DNA of 27,281 nt from an uncultured Prevotella sp. (lineage in GTDB: Bacteria; Bacteroidota; Bacteroidia; Bacteroidales; Bacteroidaceae): positions 1 through 27,281 of the forward strand of contig URJQ01000020.1 in NCBI GenBank assembly GCA_900548195.1, written 5' to 3'. Shown one piece after another: positions 16,284 through 24,924 of the stretch (the stretch's first letter is position 1; each line of letters starts with the position of its first letter). Both the position numbers and the translations under genes were made by a program. Under the pieces are notes generated by a model, which worked only from the letters and a program-made list of their open reading frames with translations, did not search any database and was not told the DNA's origin.

Positions 16284-19200
16284 TTAGAGTTCCTCTGCCC
16301 AATCGAACTTAGTCTGACGAACGTAAGACTGGTAGCGACGCTTAGCCATCTTCTGTGCCTCTGCGAAGAGCTCATCAGCCTCAGCTGGGTAAGCCTTCTT
16401 GACAGAAAGATAACGAACCTCACCCATGAGGAAGTCCTGGAACTTATCCCACTGTGGCTCCTTAGAATCGAGAGAGAATGGATTTTCGCCCTTCTCAGCC
16501 AATTCTGGGTTGAAGCGCCAGAGGTGCCAGTAACCGCACTCTACTGCGCGACGCTCCTCTTCCTGTGAACGTCCCATGCCACCCTTGATCTTAAGACCGT
16601 GGTTGATACATGGAGCGTAAGCGATAACGAGAGATGGTCCATGATAAGCCTCAGCCTCGCGGAATGCCTTGAGACACTGTGCATTGTCAGCACCCATAGC
16701 AACCTGAGCTACATAAACGTAACCGTATGTAGTAGCAATCATGCCAAGGTCCTTCTTCTTGATGCGCTTACCCTGAGCAGCGAACTGAGCGATAGCGCCG
16801 AGAGGAGTAGCCTTAGAAGCCTGACCACCAGTGTTAGAGTAAACCTCAGTATCAATTACGAAGATGTTGAGGTCCTCACCAGAAGCGAGAACGTGGTCGA
16901 GACCACCGTAACCGATATCGTAAGAAGCACCGTCACCACCGATAATCCACTGTGAACGCTTGATGAGGTAGTGGTCAAGAGTCTTGAGCTCCTTGCAAAC
17001 CTCACAGCCCTTAGCAGCGCCTTCAGCGATGAATGGCTTCAGGATTTCAGCAAGACGCTTTGTCTCCTCTGCGTCCTCACGCTTCTCAATCCATTCTGCA
17101 GCAGCGGCCTTGTACTCAGCAGGAGCCTCTTCAGATTCAATAACCTGCTTGAAGAGGAGAGCAATGCGTTCCTTCATCTTCTTGTTACCGATAACCATAC
17201 CAAGACCGAACTCACAGAAATCCTCGAACAAAGAGTTGTCGAATGCAGGACCCTGACCCTTTTCGTTGGTTGTGTATGGAGTTGAAGGGATGGAAGCAGA
17301 GTAGATAGAAGAACATCCTGTAGCATTGGCGATAATCTCACGGTCACCGAAGAGCTGTGAAATCAGCTTGACATAAGGAGTCTCACCGCAACCAGAGCAT
17401 GCACCAGAGAACTCGAAGAGTGGGGTAGCGAACTGGGAGTTCTTTGGAGACTGCTTGATGTCAACGAGATTCTGCTTGGTTTTTACTTCCTTAACGAGGT
17501 ATTCCCATTCGTTAGCGAGAGTCTGCATCTTCTCTTCGTCTGGGTTGTAAGGAATCATAGTGAGAGCCTTTTCGCCCTTCTTGCCTGGACAAACGTCAGC
17601 ACAGTTACCGCAACCAAGACAGTCGAGTGGTGATGGAGCGATAGCGAAGTGCATACCCTTGAGTGCTGCAGGAGCCTTGATGTCCTGAGTAGCACCTGTA
17701 TAGCCAGCCTTCTCTTCGTCAGTGAGTACGAATGGACGGATAGCTGCGTGTGGGCAGACGAAAGAACACTTGTTACACTGGATACAGTTCTCTACATTCC
17801 AAACAGGAACGAATGCCTCTACGCCACGCTTCTCATAAGCAGCGGTACCGTTCTGCCATGTGCCATCTACGGTGTTGTGCTTTACGAAGTCAGAAACCTT
17901 GAGCAGGTCACCAGCCTGAGCGTTGATAGGACGAACGAGTTCCTTAACGAATGCAGGTGCTTTATCCTCCTTAACTGGATCGTCAGCGAGGTTAGCCCAT
18001 GCTGGATCTACAGCCAACTGCTTGTATTCACCACCACGGTCAACAGCAGCATAGTTCTTGTCAACAACGTCCTGACCCTTCTTACCGTAAGACTTAACGA
18101 TGAACTTCTTCATCTGCTCAACAGCGAGATCTACAGGGATAACCTCAGTGATACGGAAGAATGCAGACTGGAGGATAGTGTTGGTACGGTTGCCAAGACC
18201 AATCTCCTGAGCAATCTTTGTAGCGTTGATGTAGTAAACCTTGATGTTCTTCTGTGCGAATACGCGCTTTACCTTATTAGGGATAAAGTTGATGAGTTCC
18301 TCGCCGTCGAAGATAGTGTTGAGAAGGAATGAACCATTCTCACGGATACCACGTGTAACGTCGTACATGTTCAGGTAAGCCTGAACGTGACAAGCTACGA
18401 AGTTAGGAGTTGTGATCTGATATGTAGAGCGGATTGGCTCGTCACCAAAACGGAGGTGAGAACATGTGAAACCGCCTGACTTCTTTGAGTCGTATGAGAA
18501 ATAAGCCTGACAGTGCTTGTCTGTATTGTCACCGATAATCTTTACAGAGTTCTTGTTAGCACCTACGGTACCGTCAGCACCGAGACCGAAGAATTTGCAC
18601 TCCTGAATAGAAGCACCACCGAGAGGCATTTCTTCTACAGCAGGGAGAGAGAGATTTGTTACATCGTCAACGATACCCAATGTGAAGTGGTTCTTAGGCT
18701 GGTCGAGCTCGAGGTTGTCATAAACGGAGATAATTCTTGCAGGAGTAACTTCGCAAGAACCGAGACCGAAGCGACCACCAACGATAAGAGGACGATTTTC
18801 TACATTGTAGTATGCAGCCATTACATCGAGGTAGAGAGGCTCACCCTCACAGCCAGGCTCCTTGGTACGGTCAAGAACTGCAATCTTCTTACAGGTCTTA
18901 GGCACGGCAGAGAGGAGATACTTTACAGAGAACGGACGATAGAGGTGAACATTCACCATACCTACCTTCTTGCCCTGTGAAACGAGGTAATCGATAGCTT
19001 CCTTGGCAGCCTCACAAGCAGAACCCATGAGGATGATGATGTTTTCTGCATCTTCAGCACCATAGTAGTTGAAGCAGTGGTATTCACGACCTGTAATCTC
19101 GGTAATCTTCTGGCAATATTTCTCTACTGTGTCCGGGATAGCGTCATAGTAGGAGTTACAAGCCTCACGATGTGTAAAGAACTCGTTTGGATTCTCAGCA

Positions 19201-19859
19201 GTACCACGTGTAACAGGACGCTCTGGGGTGAGTGCACGGTTGCGGAATTCCTCTACATACTCCATTGGAGTGATAGCCTTGATGTCCTCCATGTCCATCA
19301 CTTCAATCTTGTGATACTCGTGAGAAGTACGGAAACCATCAAAGAAGTTTATGAATGGAACCTTTGTCTCAAGAGTAGCAAGGTAAGGAACAGCAGTGAG
19401 GTCCATAACCTCCTGAACAGAGCTTGAAGCAAACATTGCGAAGCCTGTCTGGCGACAAGCCATTACGTCAGAGTGGTCACCGAAGATACATAGAGCGTGA
19501 GAGGCAAGTGTACGTGCAGAAACATTGAATACACATGGGAGCAACTCACCAGCAATCTTGTACATATTAGGGATCATAAGGAGAAGACCCTGAGAAGCAG
19601 TATAGGTAGAAGTAAGCGCACCTGCCTGGAGAGAACCGTGAACTGCACCAGCAGCACCGCCTTCAGACTGCATTTCCTGTACGAGAACTTCCTGTCCCCA
19701 CATGTTCTTACGGCCACGAGCTGCCCAGTCGTCTGTGTGCTCAGCCATAGGTGAAGATGGAGTGATAGGGTAGATAGCAGCGACCTCAGTAAACATATAG
19801 CTTACGTGAGCAGCAGCCTCATTACCATCACAAGTGATAAATTTCTTTTCTTTAGCCAT
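16284..19859 (-). CDS. nifJ: Pyruvate:ferredoxin (flavodoxin) oxidoreductase, single chain
   Basis: A 1191-residue oxygen-sensitive enzyme that converts pyruvate and CoA to acetyl-CoA and CO2 with reduction of ferredoxin. Domains in order: the pyrimidine-binding part with AIYPITPSSPMAEHTDDWAA; domain II/III; a two-cluster ferredoxin domain with CIQCNKCSFVCP near 690 and CLGCGNCADVCPG near 746; then the thiamine-diphosphate domain with GACSGCGETPYVKL near 815, ATGCSS, GDGASYDIGYGG near 971, SNTGGQ near 1010 and IAYAPCINHG. The last group provides the four cysteines for the proximal cluster. The length and ends fit the single-chain type without the long C-terminal extension seen in Desulfovibrio. 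Codons are strongly biased, as expected for high expression. The 109 bases upstream show no clear TAnnTTTG. Confidence 0.97.
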   Translation of the reverse strand: MAKEKKFITCDGNEAAAHVSYMFTEVAAIYPITPSSPMAEHTDDWAARGRKNMWGQEVLVQEMQSEGGAAGAVHGSLQAGALTSTYTASQGLLLMIPNMYKIAGELLPCVFNVSARTLASHALCIFGDHSDVMACRQTGFAMFASSSVQEVMDLTAVPYLATLETKVPFINFFDGFRTSHEYHKIEVMDMEDIKAITPMEYVEEFRNRALTPERPVTRGTAENPNEFFTHREACNSYYDAIPDTVEKYCQKITEITGREYHCFNYYGAEDAENIIILMGSACEAAKEAIDYLVSQGKKVGMVNVHLYRPFSVKYLLSAVPKTCKKIAVLDRTKEPGCEGEPLYLDVMAAYYNVENRPLIVGGRFGLGSCEVTPARIISVYDNLELDQPKNHFTLGIVDDVTNLSLPAVEEMPLGGASIQECKFFGLGADGTVGANKNSVKIIGDNTDKHCQAYFSYDSKKSGGFTCSHLRFGDEPIRSTYQITTPNFVACHVQAYLNMYDVTRGIRENGSFLLNTIFDGEELINFIPNKVKRVFAQKNIKVYYINATKIAQEIGLGNRTNTILQSAFFRITEVIPVDLAVEQMKKFIVKSYGKKGQDVVDKNYAAVDRGGEYKQLAVDPAWANLADDPVKEDKAPAFVKELVRPINAQAGDLLKVSDFVKHNTVDGTWQNGTAAYEKRGVEAFVPVWNVENCIQCNKCSFVCPHAAIRPFVLTDEEKAGYTGATQDIKAPAALKGMHFAIAPSPLDCLGCGNCADVCPGKKGEKALTMIPYNPDEEKMQTLANEWEYLVKEVKTKQNLVDIKQSPKNSQFATPLFEFSGACSGCGETPYVKLISQLFGDREIIANATGCSSIYSASIPSTPYTTNEKGQGPAFDNSLFEDFCEFGLGMVIGNKKMKERIALLFKQVIESEEAPAEYKAAAAEWIEKREDAEETKRLAEILKPFIAEGAAKGCEVCKELKTLDHYLIKRSQWIIGGDGASYDIGYGGLDHVLASGEDLNIFVIDTEVYSNTGGQASKATPLGAIAQFAAQGKRIKKKDLGMIATTYGYVYVAQVAMGADNAQCLKAFREAEAYHGPSLVIAYAPCINHGLKIKGGMGRSQEEERRAVECGYWHLWRFNPELAEKGENPFSLDSKEPQWDKFQDFLMGEVRYLSVKKAYPAEADELFAEAQKMAKRRYQSYVRQTKFDWAEEL

Positions 19860-19968
19860 TTTTGATTTATAATTAGAAAAAAATGTTATAATATAATATA
19901 GTTTTATACATTTATTAAGTTAGTCGCTTATATTTATGTCAGCACTTACGGATAGAGGAGCTCAGAGG

Positions 19969-21156
19969 TTAATACATAAAACCGAGCAGCCAAAGAGGTA
20001 TTAGATTGTCTTTTCCCACTTCCGTATTGTATCGCATGTATATAATGTCAGAGTTGAACCTTGCCTTGCGTTCTGTCTCTGCATTACATATTCGGAATCT
20101 CTTGGTGCCATCCACATAATAGAAGGTATCGCGTGGGCTTTGATTCACCTTATGGTCTTTCCACATTGCATTGACGAAGAAAGTCTCCATCTTCGTCTGT
20201 TCATCTACGTTGATAGGATAGATGGCGTGAAGCAGATTCGAATTGTGGAGCATCACCTTTGTAGGTTTTTTGGGAAACATTTGTCCTACAGGGTAGATGA
20301 TATTTATAAGACGGGCATCTGCCAGATATTTGATATAATTCATCACTGTGGCTCTGCTCGTCTGTATTTCATGAGCAAGTTGACTGATATTTGGAGTTTT
20401 TGGTCCATCAACTGCAAGTAGATAAAAGAGCTTCTTTATCTTTGTGAGATATTTCAGCTCAATCTGCTTGATTAGCAGAATATCCACTTCGGTGGTCATA
20501 TTCATGGTCTTTAGCAGATTCTCACGATAATCAGAATGCTCAAGATAGAGAGGGTAAAACCCTTTCTCTATGTATTTCTTGAAATACTGCGCTGGGCTCA
20601 CCTTAGGAAGTATTTCCTTAATGATATGCTCATGATTGTGGATAATCTGGTCGAGAGTATAGGCACGGAAATCATTCCCAGTTTCCAAATTGAGGAACTC
20701 ACGAAATGAAAATCCTCTGAGATTGTAACTCTTGACAATACCATTCAGTTCGGGATTTTCATCTTTAAGACGCATCACGCTGGAACCAGTGAAAACAATC
20801 TGAAGCTCTGGATAAAGGTCGTAACATGACCTGAGTTCCCTACTCCAGTCGCTCTGTTTATATACTTGGTCAATGAGCAATACTCTACCTCCACGACGAT
20901 AGAAATCTCCTGCAAAATCAGAGATTCCACGTCCTTGGAAATAAAAGTTGTTCATGTTAATGTAAAGGCAGCGCTTATCGAATGGACCATATTTTTCCTT
21001 CGCATATTGGAGAAGAAAAGTGGTCTTGCCCACACCGCGTGTACCTTTAATTCCGATAAGGCGGTCTGTCCAGTCGATTTCGTCCATCAGACTGCGACGG
21101 AGCGTGGCGTTGGTGTGCTCCACAAGATATGAATGAGTGCGAAAGAAAACTTCCAT
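19969..21156 (-). CDS. AAA_14/DUF4143-type ATPase
   Basis: A 395-residue P-loop protein. The N-terminal ATPase domain has Walker A GTRGVGKTTF around residues 38-47, a Walker B-like VLLIDQVYK at 92-100 and a sensor-type IVFTGSS near 120. A winged-helix segment (ISQLAHEIQTSRATVMNYIKYL) follows near 255-285, then a C-terminal DUF4143-like nuclease-fold region ending WLLGFMY. This layout is common in orphan ATPases of anaerobes, with no agreed function. Residue 97 is Gln (codon CAA) where most relatives have the catalytic Glu after the Walker B Asp, so ATP hydrolysis may be weak. It lies 109 bases upstream of nifJ on the same strand but has its own promoter. Confidence 0.8.
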   Translation of the reverse strand: MEVFFRTHSYLVEHTNATLRRSLMDEIDWTDRLIGIKGTRGVGKTTFLLQYAKEKYGPFDKRCLYINMNNFYFQGRGISDFAGDFYRRGGRVLLIDQVYKQSDWSRELRSCYDLYPELQIVFTGSSVMRLKDENPELNGIVKSYNLRGFSFREFLNLETGNDFRAYTLDQIIHNHEHIIKEILPKVSPAQYFKKYIEKGFYPLYLEHSDYRENLLKTMNMTTEVDILLIKQIELKYLTKIKKLFYLLAVDGPKTPNISQLAHEIQTSRATVMNYIKYLADARLINIIYPVGQMFPKKPTKVMLHNSNLLHAIYPINVDEQTKMETFFVNAMWKDHKVNQSPRDTFYYVDGTKRFRICNAETERKARFNSDIIYMRYNTEVGKDNLIPLWLLGFMY

Positions 21157-21191
21157 TAAATTAGTTTTTTAGATATATATATTTACATTTG

Positions 21192-21222
21192 CAAAATTAC
21201 TTATTATTTTCCAAATTGCAAA
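21192..21222 (-). promoter_or_regulatory. -33/-7 promoter of the AAA_14 ATPase gene
   Basis: On the minus strand this is TTTG (21219-21222), 19 bases, TAATTTTG (21192-21199), an exact match to the Bacteroidota consensus with ideal spacing and a leader of about 30 bases. Confidence 0.75.
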
Positions 21223-21316
21223 GTCAAGTTGGCAGAAAAGAAGATATTTTACATTTTTTAGCACTTTTAATGAATAGAAAACGAAATATAAGCGAAAAAT
21301 AACGAATATATTTTCT

Positions 21317-21324
21317 TAACTTTG
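21317..21324 (+). promoter_or_regulatory. -7 promoter element of the ATP-grasp-like gene
   Basis: TAACTTTG followed by CA matches TAnnTTTG and lies about 22 bases before the ATG at 21347. The -33 half is not recognisable. Confidence 0.6.
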
Positions 21325-21346
21325 CACCAAATTAATCAGAATAACG

Positions 21347-22240
21347 ATGACAATTAGAATATTCAATCCTGATCATGATCTGGCTCTTGCCGCAAACCAA
21401 GAACGATTTACCCCTCCACATGCAGGGCGACAATTACGCAATGATCTTTCTTTTTTACCTACCCTTTGGTCTGATGATGGTGATATCGTTGTGGTCGAAG
21501 ATGTGGATAGTGCATATTCGGCTTTACAAAATATTAAAAAGATTAAAACTCCAAATGTGGAATTCTGCACATTCGATCAGTTGGCTCATGTAGATAAGCA
21601 AAGTGGCGCATTTCTTCATGCTATAGATGCATGGGGGTGGGATAAGTCTTTACGCTTTCAATTACAAAAATCAGGTGTCCCAGAAAGACTTTTACCGTCA
21701 AAAGAACAAATAGAAGAAGTTAGGCAATTGTCAAATAGGTGCATTACTACCGATTTGCTCATCGTTGTTCGTAAGGGGCTTGAAGAAAAAACTTGTGGTG
21801 AGAGTGTTTATGTATCAGATAAAGAGATTTTTGATTCTATTCTGTTGAAGCAAAAGAATATTGTGGCTAAAGCTCCCTGGAGTAGTAGTGGTAGGGGAGT
21901 AAGATATTTCTTTGATGGTAAAATGACAGAAAATGCTTGTAACTGGACTGTCAATACAATACGAAACCAAGGAGGTATAATGATAGAGCCTATATATAAT
22001 AAGGTGAAAGATTTTGGGGCGGAGTTTGTTCGATACAATGATGGAACAGTACGATTCCTGGGGTTGTCCCTTTTTGAGACTCGTGGCGGGGCATACACGG
22101 GGAGCCTTCTCGCAACAGAGATGGCAAAACGTGAAGTTATCTCAAAGTTTATAAGTCTCGATTTACTTGATGAAATTGTGTGTCGCCTTGAATGTAATCT
22201 CGCTTCTTTGTTGTCACCTCTTCGTGATCTCTCGATATGA
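21347..22240 (+). CDS. ATP-grasp-like protein, N-terminal part (frame breaks at 22240)
   Basis: A 297-residue product that resembles the first three quarters of an uncharacterised Bacteroidota ATP-grasp-type protein. It starts MTIRIFNPDHDLALA; KAPWSSSGRGV near residue 175-185 looks like the nucleotide-binding lysine and glycine-rich loop; IMIEPIYNKVKDFGAEF and GLSLFETRGGAYTG follow. The reading frame ends at the TGA at 22238-22240, and the rest of the domain, with the metal-binding glutamate and asparagine, is read in the next frame from 22237. A one-base loss near 22229-22234 would explain this; a natural split is also possible because ATG and TGA overlap. Ligand and pathway are unknown. Its base composition is more AT-rich than neighbouring housekeeping genes. 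Confidence 0.65.
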   Translation: MTIRIFNPDHDLALAANQERFTPPHAGRQLRNDLSFLPTLWSDDGDIVVVEDVDSAYSALQNIKKIKTPNVEFCTFDQLAHVDKQSGAFLHAIDAWGWDKSLRFQLQKSGVPERLLPSKEQIEEVRQLSNRCITTDLLIVVRKGLEEKTCGESVYVSDKEIFDSILLKQKNIVAKAPWSSSGRGVRYFFDGKMTENACNWTVNTIRNQGGIMIEPIYNKVKDFGAEFVRYNDGTVRFLGLSLFETRGGAYTGSLLATEMAKREVISKFISLDLLDEIVCRLECNLASLLSPLRDLSI

Positions 22241-22419
22241 TGATTGTAGCACAGAAAGACGGTTCGGGCTTTCTCGTAAATCCTTGCGTTGAAGTGAATC
22301 TTCGCAGAACCATGGGGCTGGTAGCTCTTGATATTTCTTCAAAAATAAATAGGCTGCAGGGCTTTATGGCTATTTCGTATGACAATAAGAAATATCATCT
22401 GCGCATAACTAATAACTAA
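22237..22419 (+). CDS. ATP-grasp-like protein, C-terminal part
   Basis: A 60-residue reading frame whose start overlaps the stop of the preceding one as ATGA. MMIVAQKDGSGF, then NPCVEVNLRRTMG, is the ATP-grasp signature in which the Glu and Asn of E-x-N bind magnesium; the rest (GFMAISYDNKKYHLRI) looks like the normal protein end. On its own it cannot fold into an ATP-grasp domain, so it is either the distal part of a frameshifted gene or a piece made by translational coupling. Upstream in this frame there is a stop at 22225, so it cannot extend further. Confidence 0.6.
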   Translation: MMIVAQKDGSGFLVNPCVEVNLRRTMGLVALDISSKINRLQGFMAISYDNKKYHLRITNN

Positions 22420-22513
22420 ACGTATTCTGTTGCTACTTTTTTGTTCTGCGCTTCGCGAGGTGGATTGCTATATATCAAGAAATTATAAGTAAAACGATAA
22501 AAGTTGCAAAATA

Positions 22514-22545
22514 TTTGCTTATCAACACAATATTTTGTAACTTTG
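22514..22545 (+). promoter_or_regulatory. -33/-7 promoter of rpoD
   Basis: TTTG (22514-22517), 20 bases, TAACTTTG (22538-22545) followed by CT. This matches the consensus recognised by the product of the gene itself, with a leader of about 75 bases. The surrounding spacer 22420-22626 shows no gene. Confidence 0.7.
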
Positions 22546-22626
22546 CTCCGTTTTTGGATTATATTGCACTTGTTGTGCGCTTAAATGTTTTGACATCAAT
22601 CATTTAAATTAAAAACACTTTCTTAG

Positions 22627-23499
22627 ATGAGACAATTAAAGATTCAGAAGAGTATTACAAACCGTTCAAGTGAAGCCCTTGACAAGTACCTCGTTGAAAT
22701 AGGTCGTGCCCCACTGATCAGTATCGATGAGGAGATAGAACTTGCCCAGAAAATCAGGAAGGGCGGCCCAGAAGGTGAACGAGCAAAGGATAAATTGGTG
22801 ACAGCCAATCTTCGTTTTGTGGTTTCTGTTGCCAAGCAGTACCAGCACCAAGGACTTACTCTTACGGATCTTATCGACGAGGGAAACATCGGTCTGATTA
22901 AGGCTGCACAGAAATTTGATGAGACACGCGGATTTAAATTCATATCATACGCTGTATGGTGGATTCGTCAGAGCATCCTTCAGGCTATTGCCGAGCAAAG
23001 CAGAATTGTGCGCTTGCCTCTTAATCAGGTCGGTTCGCTCAATAAGATTAACCACGAAATCAATAAGTTCGAACAGGAACATCAAAGACGCCCATCTGTT
23101 CAGGAGCTTTCTATGGCAACTAACATAGAAGAAGAAAAGATAGGTCAAAGTCTCGGAGCAGATGGACATCATGTCTCAATCGATGCGCCTTTCCAGGATG
23201 GAGAAGAAAACTGTATGCTTGACGTCATGGCTTCTGGTGATGACTCTCGTACTGACAGACATGTGGATCACGAATCTATGTCAATGGAATTGATGACTGT
23301 ACTTAATAAAGTACTGAAAGAGCGTGAGATAATCATAATTCGTGAATGCTTTGGTATAGGTTGTCATGAGAAAGGACTTGAAGAGATAGGGGACGAACTC
23401 GGACTTACTCGTGAACGCGTACGTCAGATTCGCGAAAAATCAATTACCAAACTTCGTGATAGCGGCAACGCAAAAATACTTATGAAGTACCTTGGATAA
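22627..23499 (+). CDS. rpoD: Primary RNA polymerase sigma factor (sigma-ABfr type)
   Basis: A 290-residue sigma factor with the exact style of the Bacteroidota housekeeping sigma: MRQLKIQKSITNRSSEALDKYL start, no region 1.1, region 1.2 at about 15-50, region 2 at about 59-125 (TANLRFVVSVAKQYQHQGL, LIDEGNIGLIKAAQKF, FKFISYAVWWIRQSILQAI), region 3 near 135-200 (RLPLNQVGSLNKIN, RRPSVQELS) and region 4 near 225-285 (EEIGDELGLTRERVRQIREK). It directs transcription from TTTG/TAnnTTTG promoters, several of which appear in this window, including its own. It has a single-gene transcription unit ended by a strong terminator. Confidence 0.95.
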   Translation: MRQLKIQKSITNRSSEALDKYLVEIGRAPLISIDEEIELAQKIRKGGPEGERAKDKLVTANLRFVVSVAKQYQHQGLTLTDLIDEGNIGLIKAAQKFDETRGFKFISYAVWWIRQSILQAIAEQSRIVRLPLNQVGSLNKINHEINKFEQEHQRRPSVQELSMATNIEEEKIGQSLGADGHHVSIDAPFQDGEENCMLDVMASGDDSRTDRHVDHESMSMELMTVLNKVLKEREIIIIRECFGIGCHEKGLEEIGDELGLTRERVRQIREKSITKLRDSGNAKILMKYLG

Positions 23500-23518
23500 A
23501 TAAATATACAATATACAT

Positions 23519-23555
23519 AAAGAGGTCTTCCCATAAATATTGGGGAGACCTCTTT
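23519..23555 (+). terminator. Terminator after rpoD
   Basis: A 14-bp stem (AAAGAGGTCTTCCC at 23519-23532 with 23542-23555) encloses a 9-base loop. Its one U-G pair forms only in plus-strand RNA, orienting it to rpoD; the AAA/TTT ends supply a short U-run. The remaining spacer up to 23699 has no feature I can support. Confidence 0.75.
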
Positions 23556-23699
23556 ACTTATTATATTCTCAGGCATTTTTCTTTGAAAAAAGCCAGGTGA
23601 TAAAAACTAATTGACTGCAAAGATTCTGCGGTTTGATGGATTTACTCAGTTGATAGTGTTGGGACTAATAATAATTCGAAAAGCAACAGGCAATGCCCA

Positions 23700-24179
23700 T
23701 TAGAAATGTTTCATTGCTCTATCCATTTCTCGCTTGTCCTGCTTTGCCTTGAGAGTATCGCGCTTGTCGTATTCTTTCTTACCGCGACACAAGGCAATAT
23801 CCACCTTTGCGCGACCTTTGTCATCTATAAACACAAGGGTAGGAATAATAGTAAAGCCCACAGTCTTAGTGTCCTCTTGGAGATGCTTAATCTCTTTTTT
23901 ATTGAGCAGAAGCTTGCGATCACGCTTAGCCTCATGATTGTTATACGATCCATAGAAGTATGGAGACACATTCATGCCTTTCACCCATATTTCTCCATTA
24001 TGAATGTAACAGAAAGCATCGACAAGAGAAGCCTTGCCCATACGTATAGATTTTATCTCGGTACCAGTCAGCACTATGCCGGCTGTATATGTGTCAATGA
24101 AGAAATAGTCAAATGCGGCCTTTTTATTTTTAATCTGCACTGGACTCTTCTTACGTAGTAATTCCTGTTCTTTATTCAT
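23700..24179 (-). CDS. smpB: SsrA-binding protein SmpB
   Basis: A 159-residue RNA-binding protein needed, with tmRNA, to rescue stalled ribosomes. The beta-barrel core is evident: NKKAAFDYFFIDTYTAGIVLTGTEIKSIR, AFCYIHNGEIWVKGMNVSPY, then RKLLLNKKEIKHL and TIIPTLVFIDDKGRAKVDIALCRGKKEYDKRDTLK. The C-terminal tail (AKQDKREMDRAMKHF) is the basic extension that enters the decoding channel. Length is normal. The tmRNA gene itself was not seen. It starts 13 bases after the upstream DUF4375-like gene, suggesting one transcript. Confidence 0.96.
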   Translation of the reverse strand: MNKEQELLRKKSPVQIKNKKAAFDYFFIDTYTAGIVLTGTEIKSIRMGKASLVDAFCYIHNGEIWVKGMNVSPYFYGSYNNHEAKRDRKLLLNKKEIKHLQEDTKTVGFTIIPTLVFIDDKGRAKVDIALCRGKKEYDKRDTLKAKQDKREMDRAMKHF

Positions 24180-24192
24180 GTTAGAATCGAAG

Positions 24193-24708
24193 TTATATGA
24201 TGTTTACGAATTCATCTAAGTGCTCATCGACAAAATGTGCAAGCATTTCTGTCCAGACTTCTTCATGAGAAACAAATTCATCATCGAATTCATCAAATTC
24301 GGGCATCTTCTCGTATAAAGCCATGAATTCATCATCTGAAAGCTCTTGTTCAAACTCTGCTTGGCGTTTCTGATAAGCTTTCTTTACGTGACGCATTAAT
24401 CTGCATAATTCTATCATTCCCCATTGACGCACGGCGGTGTCAAATGGATTTTTGAAGAAGAAAGGACCATAGCCATTATAAATAAGTTGTATGAAACCAC
24501 CATCCATCACTTCGTCACGCAATGTCACGTAGCCGAGCAATGTAATCTGCTGGCTTGTCAGTTTAGGCATAGTCTCGGAAGATAGCTCACCACCGACACC
24601 ATCCTTGATGGCTTGCACAATTACATCTACAAAAGCGTCCATTCCTTCACCTGCGGCTTTGCGCAGTGTTTCGTCTTTTATATCGTATATCATACTGTGA
24701 AAATGCAA
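24193..24708 (-). CDS. DUF4375/DMP19-like protein of unknown function
   Basis: A 171-residue acidic, cytoplasmic protein. The middle part, with TSQQITLLGYVTLRDEVMDG then GFIQLIYNGYGPFFFKNPF, resembles DUF4375 (DMP19-like) domains, a family that includes a DNA-mimic protein, but the match is by eye and modest. The C-terminal third is rich in Asp and Glu (EFDEFDDEFVSHEEVW), which would suit a charge-mimic role but could also be plain acidity. ATG at 24693 is a likely alternative start, because the promoter element at 24720-24727 leaves almost no leader before 24708. It is followed closely by smpB, so it may be translated from the same mRNA. Confidence 0.6.
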   Translation of the reverse strand: MHFHSMIYDIKDETLRKAAGEGMDAFVDVIVQAIKDGVGGELSSETMPKLTSQQITLLGYVTLRDEVMDGGFIQLIYNGYGPFFFKNPFDTAVRQWGMIELCRLMRHVKKAYQKRQAEFEQELSDDEFMALYEKMPEFDEFDDEFVSHEEVWTEMLAHFVDEHLDEFVNII

Positions 24709-24719
24709 AGTTTATTTGG

Positions 24720-24727
24720 CAAAGTTA
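24720..24727 (-). promoter_or_regulatory. -7 promoter element of the DUF4375-like/smpB unit
   Basis: On the minus strand this reads TAACTTTG, matching TAnnTTTG, followed by CC. The -33 half is not at the expected distance. The closeness to the gene favours translation from the ATG at 24693. Confidence 0.5.
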
Positions 24728-24833
24728 CAAAAAAGAATGTAATAATACACCAAAAATAGCAAAAAAAGTATCAAACTGCCTTTTTTAAGTGAAAAAACAT
24801 CATCAATAATAGGTATTTCTCTAAACTTTTTAG

Positions 24834-24841
24834 TAATTTTG
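24834..24841 (+). promoter_or_regulatory. -7 promoter element of the NifU-like/GGGtGRT operon
   Basis: TAATTTTG followed by CA matches TAnnTTTG; no clear -33 half. The predicted leader is about 77 bases. Confidence 0.6.
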
Positions 24842-24924
24842 CAAACATGTTAAGGCGTATGATTAAAATATGCCACTAAAGTGATCAGAACTTTAACTAT
24901 TAACATTTATAATTTTATAAAAAA

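Noticed and set aside
16599..19754. Several long open frames on the plus strand opposite nifJ, up to 227 residues
   Set aside because: They lie wholly within the strongly biased codons of nifJ, have no family-like sequence, and are the usual antisense shadow of a highly expressed gene.
22225..22240. Programmed ribosomal frameshift in the ATP-grasp-like gene
   Set aside because: No X-XXY-YYZ slippery heptamer or clear downstream structure was found; a simple deletion or coupled start explains it better.
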